Assembly: GCF_031877795.1 (NCBI RefSeq)
Contig: NC_133935.1
Coordinates: 72,558,303-72,622,302 of the forward strand
Direction of reading: 5' to 3'
Length of the DNA: 64,000 nt
Source of the DNA: Strix aluco
Lineage: Eukaryota > Chordata > Aves > Strigiformes > Strigidae
Shown here: piece after piece, positions 1 to 13,800 of the stretch
Numbering within the stretch: the first letter of the stretch is position 1
Layout of the letters: the number at the start of each line of letters is the position of its first letter
Position numbers and translations under genes: made by a program
The notes under the pieces: model-generated
Database searches by the model: none
What the model saw: only the letters and a program-made list of their open reading frames with translations
Told to the model about the DNA's origin: nothing

Positions 1-2085
1 CATGAACATCCTCTAAATATTTCAGATAGATCAGTTACCAGAGTGGAATGTAATCACCTTATAGCCATTAACATAGTTAACAGGAAGTGAAATGCACAGT
101 ATGAAAGGCTGAATTCTCAACACATATAATTAGAATCTGATATCAAAGGCTGAAAAAATCACACTAATCACTCTGTGGCTTTCTTTGCAAAGAAGCTATG
201 CAAGAAAATAATCTGGGAGGAAATAATAACCAGAAAGGTAAAAGGGTAAAAGAAGACTTTAATTTAAAGCACTATTCATGCTCAGGTATCATCTCATCTC
301 ATGATTTACTTATTCACCATTACCAAGATCACTTACAATATAACTAGAACTGGTCAGATGGCATAAAAGTTTAAAGTGAACAATTCACAAAATTATCCAG
401 TTCAGTCTATTTGTATCTTCTGATAGCCAGAGACAACAGAAAGCACACAAGAACACATGTATAATTAAAAACAAAACTGAGACAATTTCTACAAAATACA
501 AGCAGCTAACGCAATCTGAAATAATTATACCTCCTGCAGTGAATCAAATCAACCAGCCAGTCAAACAAAGGAAAAATACACTCCTTTCTTTAACATCCAA
601 TTTTTGCAGGCCCAGTCTCTTCATATCTCTGGCAGTCCTAATGATAAAAGGATTATTTAGATGGATGATCATGAAGATCAATGAATTCAATAAAGAACAA
701 TGAGCTGTTCTGGACAAGAGTCTAGTCTGCTAGTCCCACCAGGCATACCCCAGCCTAAGAGGCGTTTCTGATTTTTGCCACAGCAGCGTAACACAATGAG
801 CAAGGCAATTTCCCTCTTTTAGAAAGATCTGAAATTATATGGAGTTTTGCAGAGGAGAACTGACACCTTACTTCACAGAGCAAAGGAATTGTAGACAGTG
901 AAGTCTCTAGAGCAGAGGCTCCTTTTGCTTTGGGTTTCTACCATGCTTAGATGTCAATGGTATCATTTTTCCCATATACTGGGATATGAATGTAAAAGTA
1001 ATACTAGAGCAATAGTGTGTCTCCAGGGAAACACCCTGCCAACAAGTGAGAAGTCACATACTGCAGTGACTTCCCTCTCTAATCCTCTGTGAAACACTGC
1101 ATTATACGGGACAGAACATGACAGTGCAGAATACAGAGATGCACCACGGATACATGGAACATTATTATAGCCATTTTATAAGTGTTATAGGTACCTGAAG
1201 AGGCCACAAGGGAGCTGTAGTAATCTCTAACAGAAACTAAAATGGATAGGGTATAATTAATGCAAAACGCTAGGCAGATAAACAAGCCTGGAAAAGTCTT
1301 CCCTCCTGGGAAAGACACACTCCCATCTAAGCTAGGCTAGTGCACACATGCTGAACTGTAGAAAAAAACCCACCTGCTACATGCTCCCACAAGACCATGA
1401 CATAATTAATGACTCAAGAACAAAGAACTGAAAATTCAGTGTTCTGGGGACTCCTCAGCATTATTTGCAGAAGAGACTCATCTAAAAGTTACCCATCCAA
1501 GTCTGAGCTAGTCACCTCAAGGTCTCTTTGTAGTCAACGGAGTCCTCTATAGTGGAGTCTCATGTGTCGTCTTAGATATTTGTCCTAGGAAACAGGACAA
1601 ACATCTGCAGTGATCTGAACAGGAAGACTATTGTGTATCGAGGAGCTGGTGATCCACAGAACAGTTGACCTGAGTGGGCATGGGCCTGTGCTATACTTTG
1701 CTGCACAATGTTGGGCTGTGCTGTACATAACTTGGCCTTGATGCCCGTGTTGTGCTCCACTTATCACTTGGCTGCAGGATAAACTTTGCCAGCTAATCAT
1801 AACAGAGGAGCCTGCAAGGAGCTCCCACTTGGCACCAGCAGTTGCCCCACCTGTGTGTCCTTGTCTTTATCTTGAAGTGAAGCAGCATGTTCTTGTGCTA
1901 ACATCTTTCTGTCTGACAGTATAAATGATAAATGGAATTGTTTACTTCTAAGAAAATCCTATCAGAGTGCTAAAGACCATAATGCCAACGAATCTTAGCA
2001 CAGATGGGATCAGGTGCAGTATGCCATGATGTGACTAGAGGTTTATCTAACACTCTGCAATGCTGGGTTCCTAGCATCTAATGGG

Positions 2086-2527
2086 ACGTAAGCGCCACAA
2101 AGACAATGAAGGGACTGGAGTGTCTCTCCTATGAAAAAAGGCTGAGAGAGCTGGGACTGTTCAGCCTGGAGAAGAGAAGAGAAGGCTCACGGGGATCTTA
2201 TCGGTGTATATAAATACCTGAAGGGAAGGTGCAAAAGAAAGTGGAGCCAGGCTCTTTTCAGTGGTGCCCAGTGACAGGACCAGAGGCAATGGGCACAAAC
2301 TGAAACAGGAGATGCCATCTGAGCATCAGGAAACAATTTTTCACTGTGAGGGTGATTAAGCACTGGAACAAGTTGCCCAGAAATGCTGTGGAATCTCAAC
2401 CCTCAGAGATACTCAAAAGCCATTTGGTCATGGTCCTGGGTGAACAGCTCTAGGTGCCCCTGCTTGAGCACAGGGGTTGGACCAGATGACCTCCAGAGGT
2501 TCCTTTCAACCTCAATTTTGTGATTAT
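2086..2527 (+). mobile_element. CR1 LINE 3' fragment
   Basis: Matches the well-known avian CR1 3' region in order: the CCTATGAAAAAAGGCTGAGA segment, the TCAGCCTGGAGAAGAGAAG segment, the segment on dispersion of titles CAGTGACAGGACCAGAGGCA, the GGTTGGACCAGATGACCTCC segment and the terminal TTTTGTGATT. It is 5'-truncated and broken by mutations, as is usual for CR1. Confidence 0.92.
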
Positions 2528-5500
2528 CTATGCTATCAACCCATTCCTTATCTCTAATAAAAGGAATTTTAATTAATGCATTACAGAGTTCGAATACCTT
2601 TCTTACAACAATGAACATTTTCATTGGTGCATTCTAACAGTGAATCATACTCCAGAGGTAGACAGTTCACTCACTAAAAATCTTACACAAGAATGTCTAA
2701 CTTTTAGCTGCCTAAATGAACACAGACAAATTATACTTTCAGTGTATGAGTTGATGGTTTATTGCTTTAACTTGTTGGGGGTGGGGTTTGAACACTTGTA
2801 TTAAAAATGGCTAATAATCTTCTCTCTGGAAGGTGGGTATTTACTAGTGAATACTGCATGGTCTCCAGGAAATGCAGAACAGAATCACCATGATGAATAA
2901 AACTGGATGAAACCACAGTGAGCTGTAGGAGGGACAGAAGGTGAGATCCTCAGCCTGCAGGTAGGCAAACACGGAACTAGACCCTAAGAAACATGACCGA
3001 ATGAGCAGACCATGGAGAGGCTGGAAGAGGGCTGAAGGTCCAGTTCACCTTGGAGCTGGGACACAGTTCTGGAGCCCAGAACATAGGGGCAGGCAAAAGG
3101 CAGAGCCTATAGTGCATGGGAAGGTCTACCACCTTCTCTTCAAGAAGGATGTGTTGGCTATGTCTCCTATTTGGATATTTAAAAGCATAGGGCACTGTAA
3201 TGAGAGCTTCCAACTCAAAACTATAGTAAGAAGGAGAAAGGACTTCTTCCCAGGGAATATGATACAGTCAATATTAGAGCTTTCAGCTGTCGTCCCCTCA
3301 CAAAAGCCAGCATCCTTTCAGTCTTTTCATATCAAGCTTTTTATGCCAGGCAGATTTTGTAGTTTATTTTTCCCAGTGCTTCCCTGTGTTATATAGCCAT
3401 GTTGCTTCTCATAATTTGATATGCATAAGGCACTTGAAGCATGCTTTTTCACATTTCTAGGTAAAATGTTGAAATAGTAAACATGTGCCATTCCGTTCAT
3501 CTGTCAAAGATCCTTTGTTGTACAATCGCAACGTAAGGCATTAAACTGGTGGTAACTACTCAAACTGGACACAGTAATGGCACTTCTCTGCAGAAACTAG
3601 GTCATGTAAATGCAACTACCAGATTACTCCCTAACATGCAGGTTTGTCCGTACCACAAGGGTCTTCATTTGTATCAAGTGTGGTACTGGCTTCTGTGCTT
3701 GCATGGAAATGCACTAGTCTCCATATGGAGTAAAAATTGAGGATGTATCAACACATCTCAATTCCTCACCCACATTTAGTCCTCTTGGTATCTCCTATAG
3801 TCACAGCTTGCTCCAGACATGCTCCCAGTCTGAAGTAATTGAGGGACCAAAACCCCAGAGTCCTGCTGAAGCCCTTGACAAACATCAGTTTAGCTGTAGC
3901 CTTTAAGAGCAGTGTTGGATTTTTGTAAACACATTTTAAATCTAAACTAAACCCCAATGCAGCAAGCTGACTAAAGCCTTCAGTCTGGGATTTCTGCAAC
4001 ACTTTGCCTAATAACAGAAAAGACCTATAAGCTGTGCTTTAATTAGCTGACTCTTGTGTCTGGCCAGTAAGGAAAGCACGTTGCAAGGCTTGAGAGGGAG
4101 TAGAAGCTAATCTGTAAAGCCATTTTCCACCTCTGACTATTAGCATCGGTGAATCTTGTTCACAATGTGCTACCAAGAGGTAGTGACATTACTTGTGATC
4201 AGTCAGCACATAGACCTAATTAAAAACCTTCACACTTTACAGCTGTGAGTGAGCCTTCAGTGGAAACAGAGAGGACTCGCAGTGATGCTGGCAGGCAAAG
4301 CTTCAGCTAACCTCCAGAGCAGCAAGATGAGAAGTTTTCTGTTCTACACGAGACAAGACAGGACTTCCTTCAATCAGGAAGGAGAAGTGCAAGCATTTCT
4401 ATACAAGTTCCAGTAAGATGAAATGGGAAAAGCTGCGCCCTGGCTGAGCCCTCTCAGATGCAAGGCCACACTTTTTAATCAACAGCAGAATATGGAGTTA
4501 ACCTGTCTTGAATGGATTCATTTCAAAAAAAGGAAAAAACATACAAAGTAGCAGCCAATTTGTTAAGGCAAACTTAACTGAAGCATGTTATATGTCGTGT
4601 TAATGCTATCTACCACAGACCTTTTTCTCATCTGTCAGATAAGCGGTGAACTTTGGAAATAAACATATTTAAGAGGAGCACCCCAAGCTTGATAACAGTA
4701 AATACGCCAGATAGATGCAGTGTGCAAGGGAGTAGGTATCTATATAGCATGACATGAACTGATGGCAAAGTACTGAAGGAACAAGTCAATCTGGTGGTGT
4801 ACTATCAGCAAAATGCTGAAGGGCAACAACAGTTGCTAGTGCGCTGCTGGCATGTGCAGTCAGAGCAGAGTTTAACTCCAGTTGACCCAACTAAAGGGAT
4901 CAGAGTTAAAAGAGCAGTATGAGCTGACAAGAAATTAGGATGTACAAAATATAATGTAACACAGAGACATCTGAGCCAATCTAAATGAGACAAGGCAACA
5001 GAACTCGCATAGGCATATTTGCACAGCACTTCATTTGGGCCACTTCTCTTACAGACCACACACTAATGAGAAAGTAGTCTAATACAGAAAAACCATATAT
5101 ATACATACTACATATGCACATACTTTCATATGTAATATCAGGTATCTGAAAGTGAACACAACAATTTTGCAAGATTAAATTGTTTAGGTAATCAAGAATT
5201 GTCTTAGGAAACAACCACATTTTAATGACAGTGGCCACTACTACCTACCACCCTGCTTATGGTAACATTTGAATAACGCTATAATCTTCAAAGTTGCATG
5301 TGCTTATCATGTAAAAATGATTTTTATTTTATCACTTTATTATTTATATCACTTAGAACTGAAACACTGTTGCTTGGTTTCATCCACATGATGAATACCC
5401 TTGGACTACTTGAAGCAAATCACATCAGATATATGGATTACTCAATAGGGCTGAGAGGAAATATATCTTCATAGCTGATGCAATTTTGTTTAGTAGCCAA

Positions 5501-8500
5501 GGATATTTTTAGAATACAGAAGGAAAAACACCAGACAGGAAAAGACTTGTAAAGGAACCCCAGATAAAATACCAGAAATAGAGCAGATGTATGCAAAAAC
5601 ACAGCTTAGAAGGGCCAGATAAACCTTTAATGTATTATGTTCCATATTGTCCTAGCATTAATAAGAATGATATAGGTAAGATATAGGTATGTAAATCTTA
5701 AATTATGAAGAACAACCAACATTTGATAATTTTAGCATCTGACAAGCCTGGTGCTGAAGGAAAGAAATATTAGAGATCTACTTGAATGAACAATAGAAAG
5801 AGAGAGAGAATGCAGAATTGGACTGTCACTGTGACTGGCTGAGAAAGCGGTCAGGGTTGGTCTTCTACTAGAATGACACATGGAATTACAAAGAAACTAT
5901 GCATACTACTGGAAAAACATGCCCCCTCACAAAAATACCCAAACTACAGTAGAAGCAAGCTGGAGAGAAAAAACAGTAGCAGTGGACCAGGAGAAAGAAA
6001 TACAGAGGATTAAGAATTACTCCGAGATCTATGAACATGAATCAGAGAATCAGTCCTCTAGAAAGACAGAGAAAATGCTGACGGACATTTTAGCTATGTG
6101 CTGTGCTAGGAAGACTCGAGAGTTGTGACAGAAGGTTATGACACCAACAGAGACCACATGAGACATTGTTCCATGCAAATAAGACAATAAGACATAGCTG
6201 GCAGAAAACGATTGATAATTTATATCAATAACCCAGTGATTACAGCTTCACTGCACCTTTATGGTGCAGAGGCATTGAGGAATATTCCTGTGGTGGTGTC
6301 AAGGTAACCTGCAAGTATGTAGGTGTGCAATTCTGCTGGCATTTATAGCAATCGAGGGAGAATTAAGGAAATGAGAGCCAACATGTGCAGAATCTATACT
6401 TCCTTACAACTGAAAAAGCTGAGGCTTTTAGCTGGAGAGCAAGAAGAGCTGGAGTAAATGTCAGGAAGAATTGTATGCTAGAGTTCACTAATTCCACAAA
6501 GATGGAGTCTCCTCCCATGTTTAAGACTAACAGAGTAGGAACACGGCATGGTCTGGAGAAATCAGGCTACCTTCAGATACACTGCTGATATACTATGAAA
6601 GGATTGACTGCTTCTTTCATTCCCTGAGTGCTATACATACATCTTGAGGTCATATCTTTAGCATCAGTACTCATGCTACCAACTATATATTTTTGTTAAT
6701 TATTTATTATTTAAAATGATGTTTCTGAATTCTGATTTGATTCATGATTCCTTACCAACTAGAGCATCCACAAGCATTTATTTTTTCATTCACAGGACCT
6801 TCTTAACCAGTTAATTAAAAGAGGAATGCAAAGAGGTGGTTAACACAAATGAATTTTACTTTGCAAAAGAGGGACAGAGAAGTAGAAGGGATAAGAGCAC
6901 ACACTCTACCAGTTACTGAGGCTCCAATGAGATGTGACAACTTGTTGAGTTGTGACCAGTTCCTAGCACTGATCCATCCTTGAAAACAAGCTGCTTTTGG
7001 CACCAATATGATGCTGGACTGCTTAAAGCCTCTTAAAGCTTCCCTCTCTTCAGCCCACCCTCCTCTTTTACAGGTGTCATGGACAGTGGCACAGCCACAT
7101 TCACAGAAATCCCTGGGCTTCTCTCTCCCTGGCCACCAAGAGGGCAGTTTGTCCCATCAGCATCCACCAGAACTGTGACTAATTAAGGACAAATTCTGCA
7201 TCGCCTGGCCCTATATAAGGGGAGAAAAAAACTTCTCACCATGATTCACAGTAAAATCTAAAAAAAGCAGTATAATGATGCTAAGCAATCTAAAAAGATA
7301 GGGACTCTTAGGGCTCTGTTTTAAAGCCCGCCTACTGCTAAGTAAAGATAACTACAAAACATTTGCAGAGCTGATGAAATTTGGAGTATACAATGAGATA
7401 ATTCACTTTTTAATAAATCATACTTTTGTGTGTAGCTTTTGAACTCAGCAAAGACACATGACTTCCCACGCATTTCTGGAATACTATGCTGGAACATTAC
7501 AAACAGAGATGAAAAAATAATCTTTTCAGTGAGCTCCTATTTACTGTGGAGTATTTTGTTACTTAGTAGTCACTGTATTCTCCACCATTCACTGTGTGCC
7601 GATGAGGTTCCTACATTTGACTCAAAGAGGGCTGAGGCAGAATTAAATTCAGCCACTGGCACACAGAAGTAAACTCTCACCAGACTCAATGCTAACTGTG
7701 TCCACTCGTGGAGAGCCATCTCCCATGTTCTTAGACCAGAGACATAATGTGTACACTTAAACACAGTGATGTCATTCTAATTCACTGCTTTGACAGACAT
7801 CCACCAATTCAACAGCCTCCGGCTATACCACAGTTTTCACCTACCCACCAAATGAAAGACTGAGGTAGGTTGAAACCAGGTGATACCATCTTACCATCTC
7901 CCACATCCTCTCAGACTGGAACATAGATTTTCCCTAAAGTTATGCTGAAATACATACATGATGAAATGTAGGCAGGACACTATCTTTTCCAGTCTGAAGT
8001 TTTAGAATTATGTCTAAAAAAATAAACAAACAGAAGGTAATCTTGAACAAGCAGCAATTTGCACAGGGCTAATAAGCAAAATGGTTGCACCAGCAGGACC
8101 TTCCAAAACAAGCTGCTTTAATTTTGTGACTTCAGAACAATTTACGAACCACTGCAGAAATTCTAAACGTATTCCAGAGCCAGGGACAGACAAAAAGAAA
8201 GCCCCAACTGAATGCGTAATTTATTTAGGCCATAAATAAATGAACTGTTAAAACACTCAGAAGTGGAATACAGGCAGGAAAAAAAAGCCTGGACCACATA
8301 AAGCAATCCACACAAAAGCCCTAAAAATCTAGCAGATCTGTTGCAAATCTGGTCCAGAAATGTATAAACTTCAATTTAAAATTGAATCTCCTTCAAGTCA
8401 TTCTTAGTGTCTCAGACATTCATCTAAGACTCTGCAAGCCCAAAGAACAAATACACAGGGCAAAAAAGCAACTCAGGATCCTCACGGACATCCTAACAAA

Positions 8501-9317
8501 CAAATCTGATTGCTGTCCTGTATCAACCCCTTCAGCCACATTCACCCACAAATCCCTACAAGACTCAGTCTCACAGTCCCTTTCCAAATACAAGGCCACA
8601 TTTCTGAGCCTACAGAACCTATAGTGACACAGTTGAACCATCCCCCTAAGTAGACATCAAACTCTCCAGCCACATTCAGGGTGTAGCACTTTGGCAGAAG
8701 AGCCCTCTCTGTCACTCACTGTTGCCCCATCTACCCAGACACTGCTCTGTCCCTTGGAAAGGGAATACCTCCGTACTGCCTAAAAAACCTTCCAGGAGCA
8801 CAGCTCACACAGAGCCACAGAGCTGAACAATGGCAACGTCACTTAGATGTCCTGAAGACATCATGGCAGCACCCTTTCTCCTGGGGGATGCTATTAAGAT
8901 GGACAGCATATGAGTGATACCTTCAGGGTACACTGCCAGTCCCTGCATGGCTTTGGTCAGAGGGCTGCAAAGATGATGGTTGAATCCCAGTTTCTGACCA
9001 AAAGTTTTGAAATGTTCCAGAGAAGAGGCCTGCTGGACAAACTCTCCCAGCATTGCAAAGTTAGGGGAAACAGCTAACAAAGAACCATGTTTACAGAAAT
9101 GAAAACCCAGGCAGATGTGAGTCAATCCCCTCAATCAGCACCTTGGCAGATCTGCCTGAACACAATGCGAGTCTGTTTGCTTTCACAGAATAAAGGGGAC
9201 GTAAGTAAAGGGGAAGGGCTGTAGGCAAAGCAGCCTCAGATGTTGATCTGAAAAGGGGCTGGGATCACACAGACAACAGAAGTGGCTGAAACTCAAGATT
9301 TTCTACAAGAAAAAAAT

Positions 9318-9730
9318 TCACAGAATCACAGAATTGTCTAGGTTGGAAAAGACCTTGAAGAGGTCCAGCCACTCCTCCCCAAGCCTGTAGTGCTGCTGGG
9401 GGTTGTTGTGCCCCAAGTGCAGCACCCGGCATTTGGCCTTATTGAAACTCCTACAGTGGCCTTAGCCCATCACTCCAGCCTGTCCAGATCTCTCTGCAGA
9501 GCCTCCCTACCCTCGAGCCGATCAACACTCCCACCCAACTTGGTGTCATCTGCAAACTTACTGAGGGTGCACTTGATCCCCTTATCTAGATCATCAGTAA
9601 AGATGTTAAACAGGAGTGGCCCCAAAACCAAGCCCTGGGGGACACCACTGGTGACCGGCTGCCAACCAGATTTAACTCCTTCACCACAACTCTTGGGCCT
9701 GGCCATCCAGCCAGTTTTTTACCCAGCAAT
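9318..9730 (-). mobile_element. CR1 LINE fragment with reverse-transcriptase segment and internal deletion
   Basis: On the minus strand this encodes CR1 reverse-transcriptase sequence: [20 protein letters not shown], then FADDTKLGG with the catalytic DD, then [11 protein letters not shown] and [16 protein letters not shown]. The short 3' tail (reverse complement of CACAGAATCACAGAATTG) is joined directly to it near 9,365-9,385, so the usual several hundred bases between RT and tail are missing. Stops and frame breaks show it is dead. Confidence 0.9.
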
Positions 9731-10707
9731 TAAGAATAGATTTTGTTCTGCCTAAGACTAAAACTGATTTTAAGAATGTCCCACACAATGGGAATTCCGA
9801 AATATTGTTTTGAAAAACATTTAAGAAAGCATTTTGCTCCAAATTCCTGAATGAAACCTTCGATTGGCTCAGAAAAATGACAATGGCTAGCAATAAATTA
9901 TACATATATTTGAAAAAATTATAGATAAATGTTCCTTGTTACCTTCACCTGCAGCAAGGAAAATCTACTCATCAGTTAATATTTTCGATTCAACTTAATA
10001 GCTTGTACTTTTTAAACAAGACTACAAACTGTACCATGAATACTTCTTTTGCCCATGGGAAGAAATGAACTACAGAAAGCGTTCAGAGATTCTCAGTTTG
10101 ATTTTGCCTTTGCAAAACAACCTAGTTAGAAGTCTCTACGGAGATATTCTAGAATCAATTGCATTAAATTATGTTCTGAGAGTCCAACAGCAAGTCAGAA
10201 TACAAATGAAGCACAAAAAAGCCACATTTCCCTTAGTGAAATGAGCACATATTATTAAAAAGGCAATTTGCAGTTAATATTGGATCGGATTCTGGTCTTG
10301 TAGCGTAGAAGTTGAAGTTCTGAAAATTATTTTGAACAATACAACATTTAGGAACCAAAACACTCTCAATTGTTTTGATCTTTGGTTTTAAAGTGAAATC
10401 AGAATTAGATCTATTAAGTCTACTTCAAATTTCTTTCAGATTCTAGTCTGTTCCCATGATCCCAATCATCCAAGACTTTAGCCATCAGGGGAGCATAGGC
10501 TCCATCCCATGTATATGTAAGCCCTTTCCAGTGACTGAAGATTTGCATCACCAATGAGAAGGGATCTTTTTTTTTTTTAGCACTCTCCACACAGCTGTGG
10601 TTGGGCTTACCACCTCTTAACTTGGCTGAACATATCACAGATTGAAAATGAAAGAAGCATGGTCAAAATTCACGTAACAAAGATATCACCTTGAACAAAA
10701 CACATAC

Positions 10708-10853
10708 CTTTGTGGTATATAAAACATGTGCTGTGGAGGGGGTTTGTAGAGAACTCCTTCATACACAGGCCACAAACCACTTAAAATTCTGAAGAGCGAA
10801 CTCTTTCCACAGCCATTAGGTCCAGTGATTAAAAGATTCATCCCCTCCTGGAC
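10708..10853 (-). CDS. ABCD2: ABCD2 exon 6 (Walker A and Q-loop)
   Basis: 146 nt, phase 0 in, phase 2 out; acceptor TGTAG|GTCCAG, donor CAAAG|GTATGT. Encodes [20 protein letters not shown] (Walker A), [20 protein letters not shown] and the Q-loop YIPQ. The phase-2 end requires exon 7 to start with the last base of an Arg codon. This is the last ABCD2 exon I can find going left. Confidence 0.95.
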
Positions 10854-13800
10854 CTACAACAGCAATGAAAATGTGAAGATGTTACTATGCAGTACATGTG
10901 GCACAAGACAGCCTAAGACTCCTAGAGGGAGTTACATGAGCATTTATATCAAATTATCAACCCATTTCATTAATTACCTGACATATTTATGCAACTATTC
11001 CAGAAACAGTGGCATTAGATATATTATGTGGGCTAAAATAATGAAAATAATTTCTATAATGTCTGAGTATTTCTGTAAAATACACTGATTATATCACAGT
11101 GTCAATACACCACAGTCAGAATCAATTATTCTAATGCATTTTAGGTCCAAAGGTGTTAACAGTGTACAGAGCAATGCTATGTCCATCAGTGATATTAATT
11201 CAAGCTATGGGAGCCTGATCAAATGATTTGGAAAGTTTACTTCACATTGCCCTTTCCTGCTTAATTACCAGGGTTATTTTCACTGTGATGCACTTGCTTT
11301 TGCTCATTTGAATACTACCCTGTGTATATATGAGTGTAATTTATGCATAATCACAATGTCATTGTCTGTGCTTTATGTAAATATATTGACTGTTATATTT
11401 TCTCTCGAGCCAAATGAATAAATAGAACTGTCTCTTTGACCATCAAGTTGTGATTTTACAAATCTGAAATTCCTCCACTGAAGCCATTGCAAGTTTTGCC
11501 ATAGCTAGGACCCTGTCCTCCTAGTTGCTAATTCCTATACCAAGAGAGGTGGCATGAGGAACACTATGCTTTAGCTAAATTAAAGAACCTGCTGGAATTA
11601 TTCATGTTAGTGTTCTGTCTTTTAAAAATAATAACATCTGCACTGGAACATAAGATCAGGATATAGATGAGAGTAATTCAGTAAAGGTCATCCATTAAAA
11701 CTGTGAGCAGGTACTGAGTGGTATCTGGAATAGCTTCTTAAAAACAATACAAGTTTTTACTGAGTAAAGACTCCACGGCTGGGCCTGTGACCTATGCCAT
11801 CAAGTATTAGTACTGCTCTTTGTGGAGATGAAACAAAACTACAGACTCAATTTTTTCACTGTTGCTGTCAACTAAGACTTTTAAAGGAGCCTATGTGAGT
11901 AAAGCATCCCAATTTCACTGAAATTAAGATGGATGCAGACATCCCATATACACCTTTGAAAAATCTCAGGTCAGTTTTTCACCTGGCATCAGCACCAGAA
12001 ATCCTCTCTTCTCTTTCTTTGAGCAGGATAAACTACATGTGTCTGCCTCTATTGAGCTACTGTGCCTACCTTTCTGGACTTCCCCTTTTATCCATATGCT
12101 CCTCCAAGTACTTAACATAAGGTACATGAATTCTGTGCTGTTTATGTTAATGTGATGGCAACAATCAGAAGATTCTTGCATATCATCTTACTTTGAAGTT
12201 TAGTCTGGAAACCACCACATCGCCATTCGGAGTAATAATAGGAACATTTTCACAGATAATTCCATGATCAACATCAATAACTTTCCCTACAAAGAACAAA
12301 AATAAAAATTAGAGTTTGTGAAACCTTCCATTAAGCAATGACACGTGACAGTCTCTGTGTGCGGCCGAGAAGTATAAACTGGTGAGCTGAGAAGTATAAA
12401 CTGGTGAGCTTCAAACAACTCTTTCATGCGCTCCAGGTTCCCCTAGTGGAAAATCTGGATAATAAATCTTAGCTAGTCAGAAAGACACTGTCAGCAGTAG
12501 CCAAGAGTGTGCAATGAATCCTAAATTTGATCATAAATATAATGCACAATATGCACCATAAACATATAATGCACTATAAAGACATGTTTATTCACATTCT
12601 ACCTGTATTTACTGTATTTTGTTTTAAATGTGTGGTCAGTATCAACCAGTAAAAAAGTTCAAGGACAGCCTTAACCACAGACAGTCCAGTTTACCTTTTC
12701 TTGAGGATTTAAGTAGAAAATGGAAGCTACTTTCACTACCAGCTCTGAAACTCGGACCCCAGTTCAGTCTCCTCCAGCAACGAGAGCAAAGGAGAAAACA
12801 TTTAGTGGCTTGCTTCCATCTCTTTTTGAACCCACAGACACTGTAAAAGTGTCTTGTATTTGCAGAAACCCATATAAGATTTCACTCCAGTAGCTACACT
12901 TACTATGCATATTTAAATTTGCCAGAAATCCAAAATCTCAGTCAGACATTTGGATACTCTGTAACACAAGGACTTTGAAAGTAATTCTTCTGGAAACAGT
13001 AAAAAAAATGAAACCGGCTAACCTCTCAGTTGTCTGTTAACGGGCTTCTCTAACAGAACCCTAACAGCTGGGCTCCTAGACAAATATCAGAAATTACCTT
13101 TACAGACAAGATGCAAAGAAAAGAGATTTCTTTTCATATTAGAAGGCTGCTTTTCTTATTTTCTTCTGAACAAAGAAAAACAGAACTAAGGAAAAATTGA
13201 TTTTATTACAAAAGGATCTGGTAGCATTTCCTTCAGTCAAGGTTGGTTTTACATTTTCCATTAAGAGGCTCTTTGTTCAATTGCTTCTGACTTTGACAAA
13301 CTATAGCAACCTGGGCAAAAACTTCTGTGCCATATATCAGCCCAAACATTCTTTTTTTCCTAAAATAAGTTTTATTAAAACAGTTCTGTGGTGTCCAACA
13401 TGAGATTATGCAAAATGAAAATGTTTTGCTGTTAAAAAAAATTATTTGGATACAGTGGAGAAATTCTAGTTAAATCTATGATAAAAAATAGTGAGCTAAG
13501 TAAGTATTAAGTAAACGTAATTCTCATTTCCTAACTTCACAGTGTTTGATTGCAACTTTAGCATGCGTTTAAAGCATATTTATGTGTAATCAGAAATAAA
13601 ATTTGACAGTATTTTTACAAGATGTACAAAATTCTATTTCAACCTTAAAATTCTGAATTGTTAGATACACTGTGTATAAGGCAATATTATTATCTGTTTA
13701 AAATATTCTAACAGTTTTCATATTTTCACAATGTTCTTATTGACAACAGTAAATGCAAGGCACAAAACAGACATCCCTTAGTTACATGAACAGATGATTC

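Larger units (their letters stand above)
1..10707 (-). other. ABCD2 intron 6 (left part; continues beyond window)
   Basis: Exon-7-type sequence (PYM-SLG-RDQVIYPD) and the ABC signature and Walker B exons were looked for on the minus strand by eye and not found. The stretch is AT-rich and non-coding. It holds two CR1 fragments (about 2,086-2,527 and 9,318-9,730) and no other recognised element. Short open frames here look random. Confidence 0.7.

Noticed and set aside
7439..7764. Paired short open frames on both strands in the left region
   Set aside because: Short, overlapping, without homology or splice partners, and inside ABCD2 intron 6.
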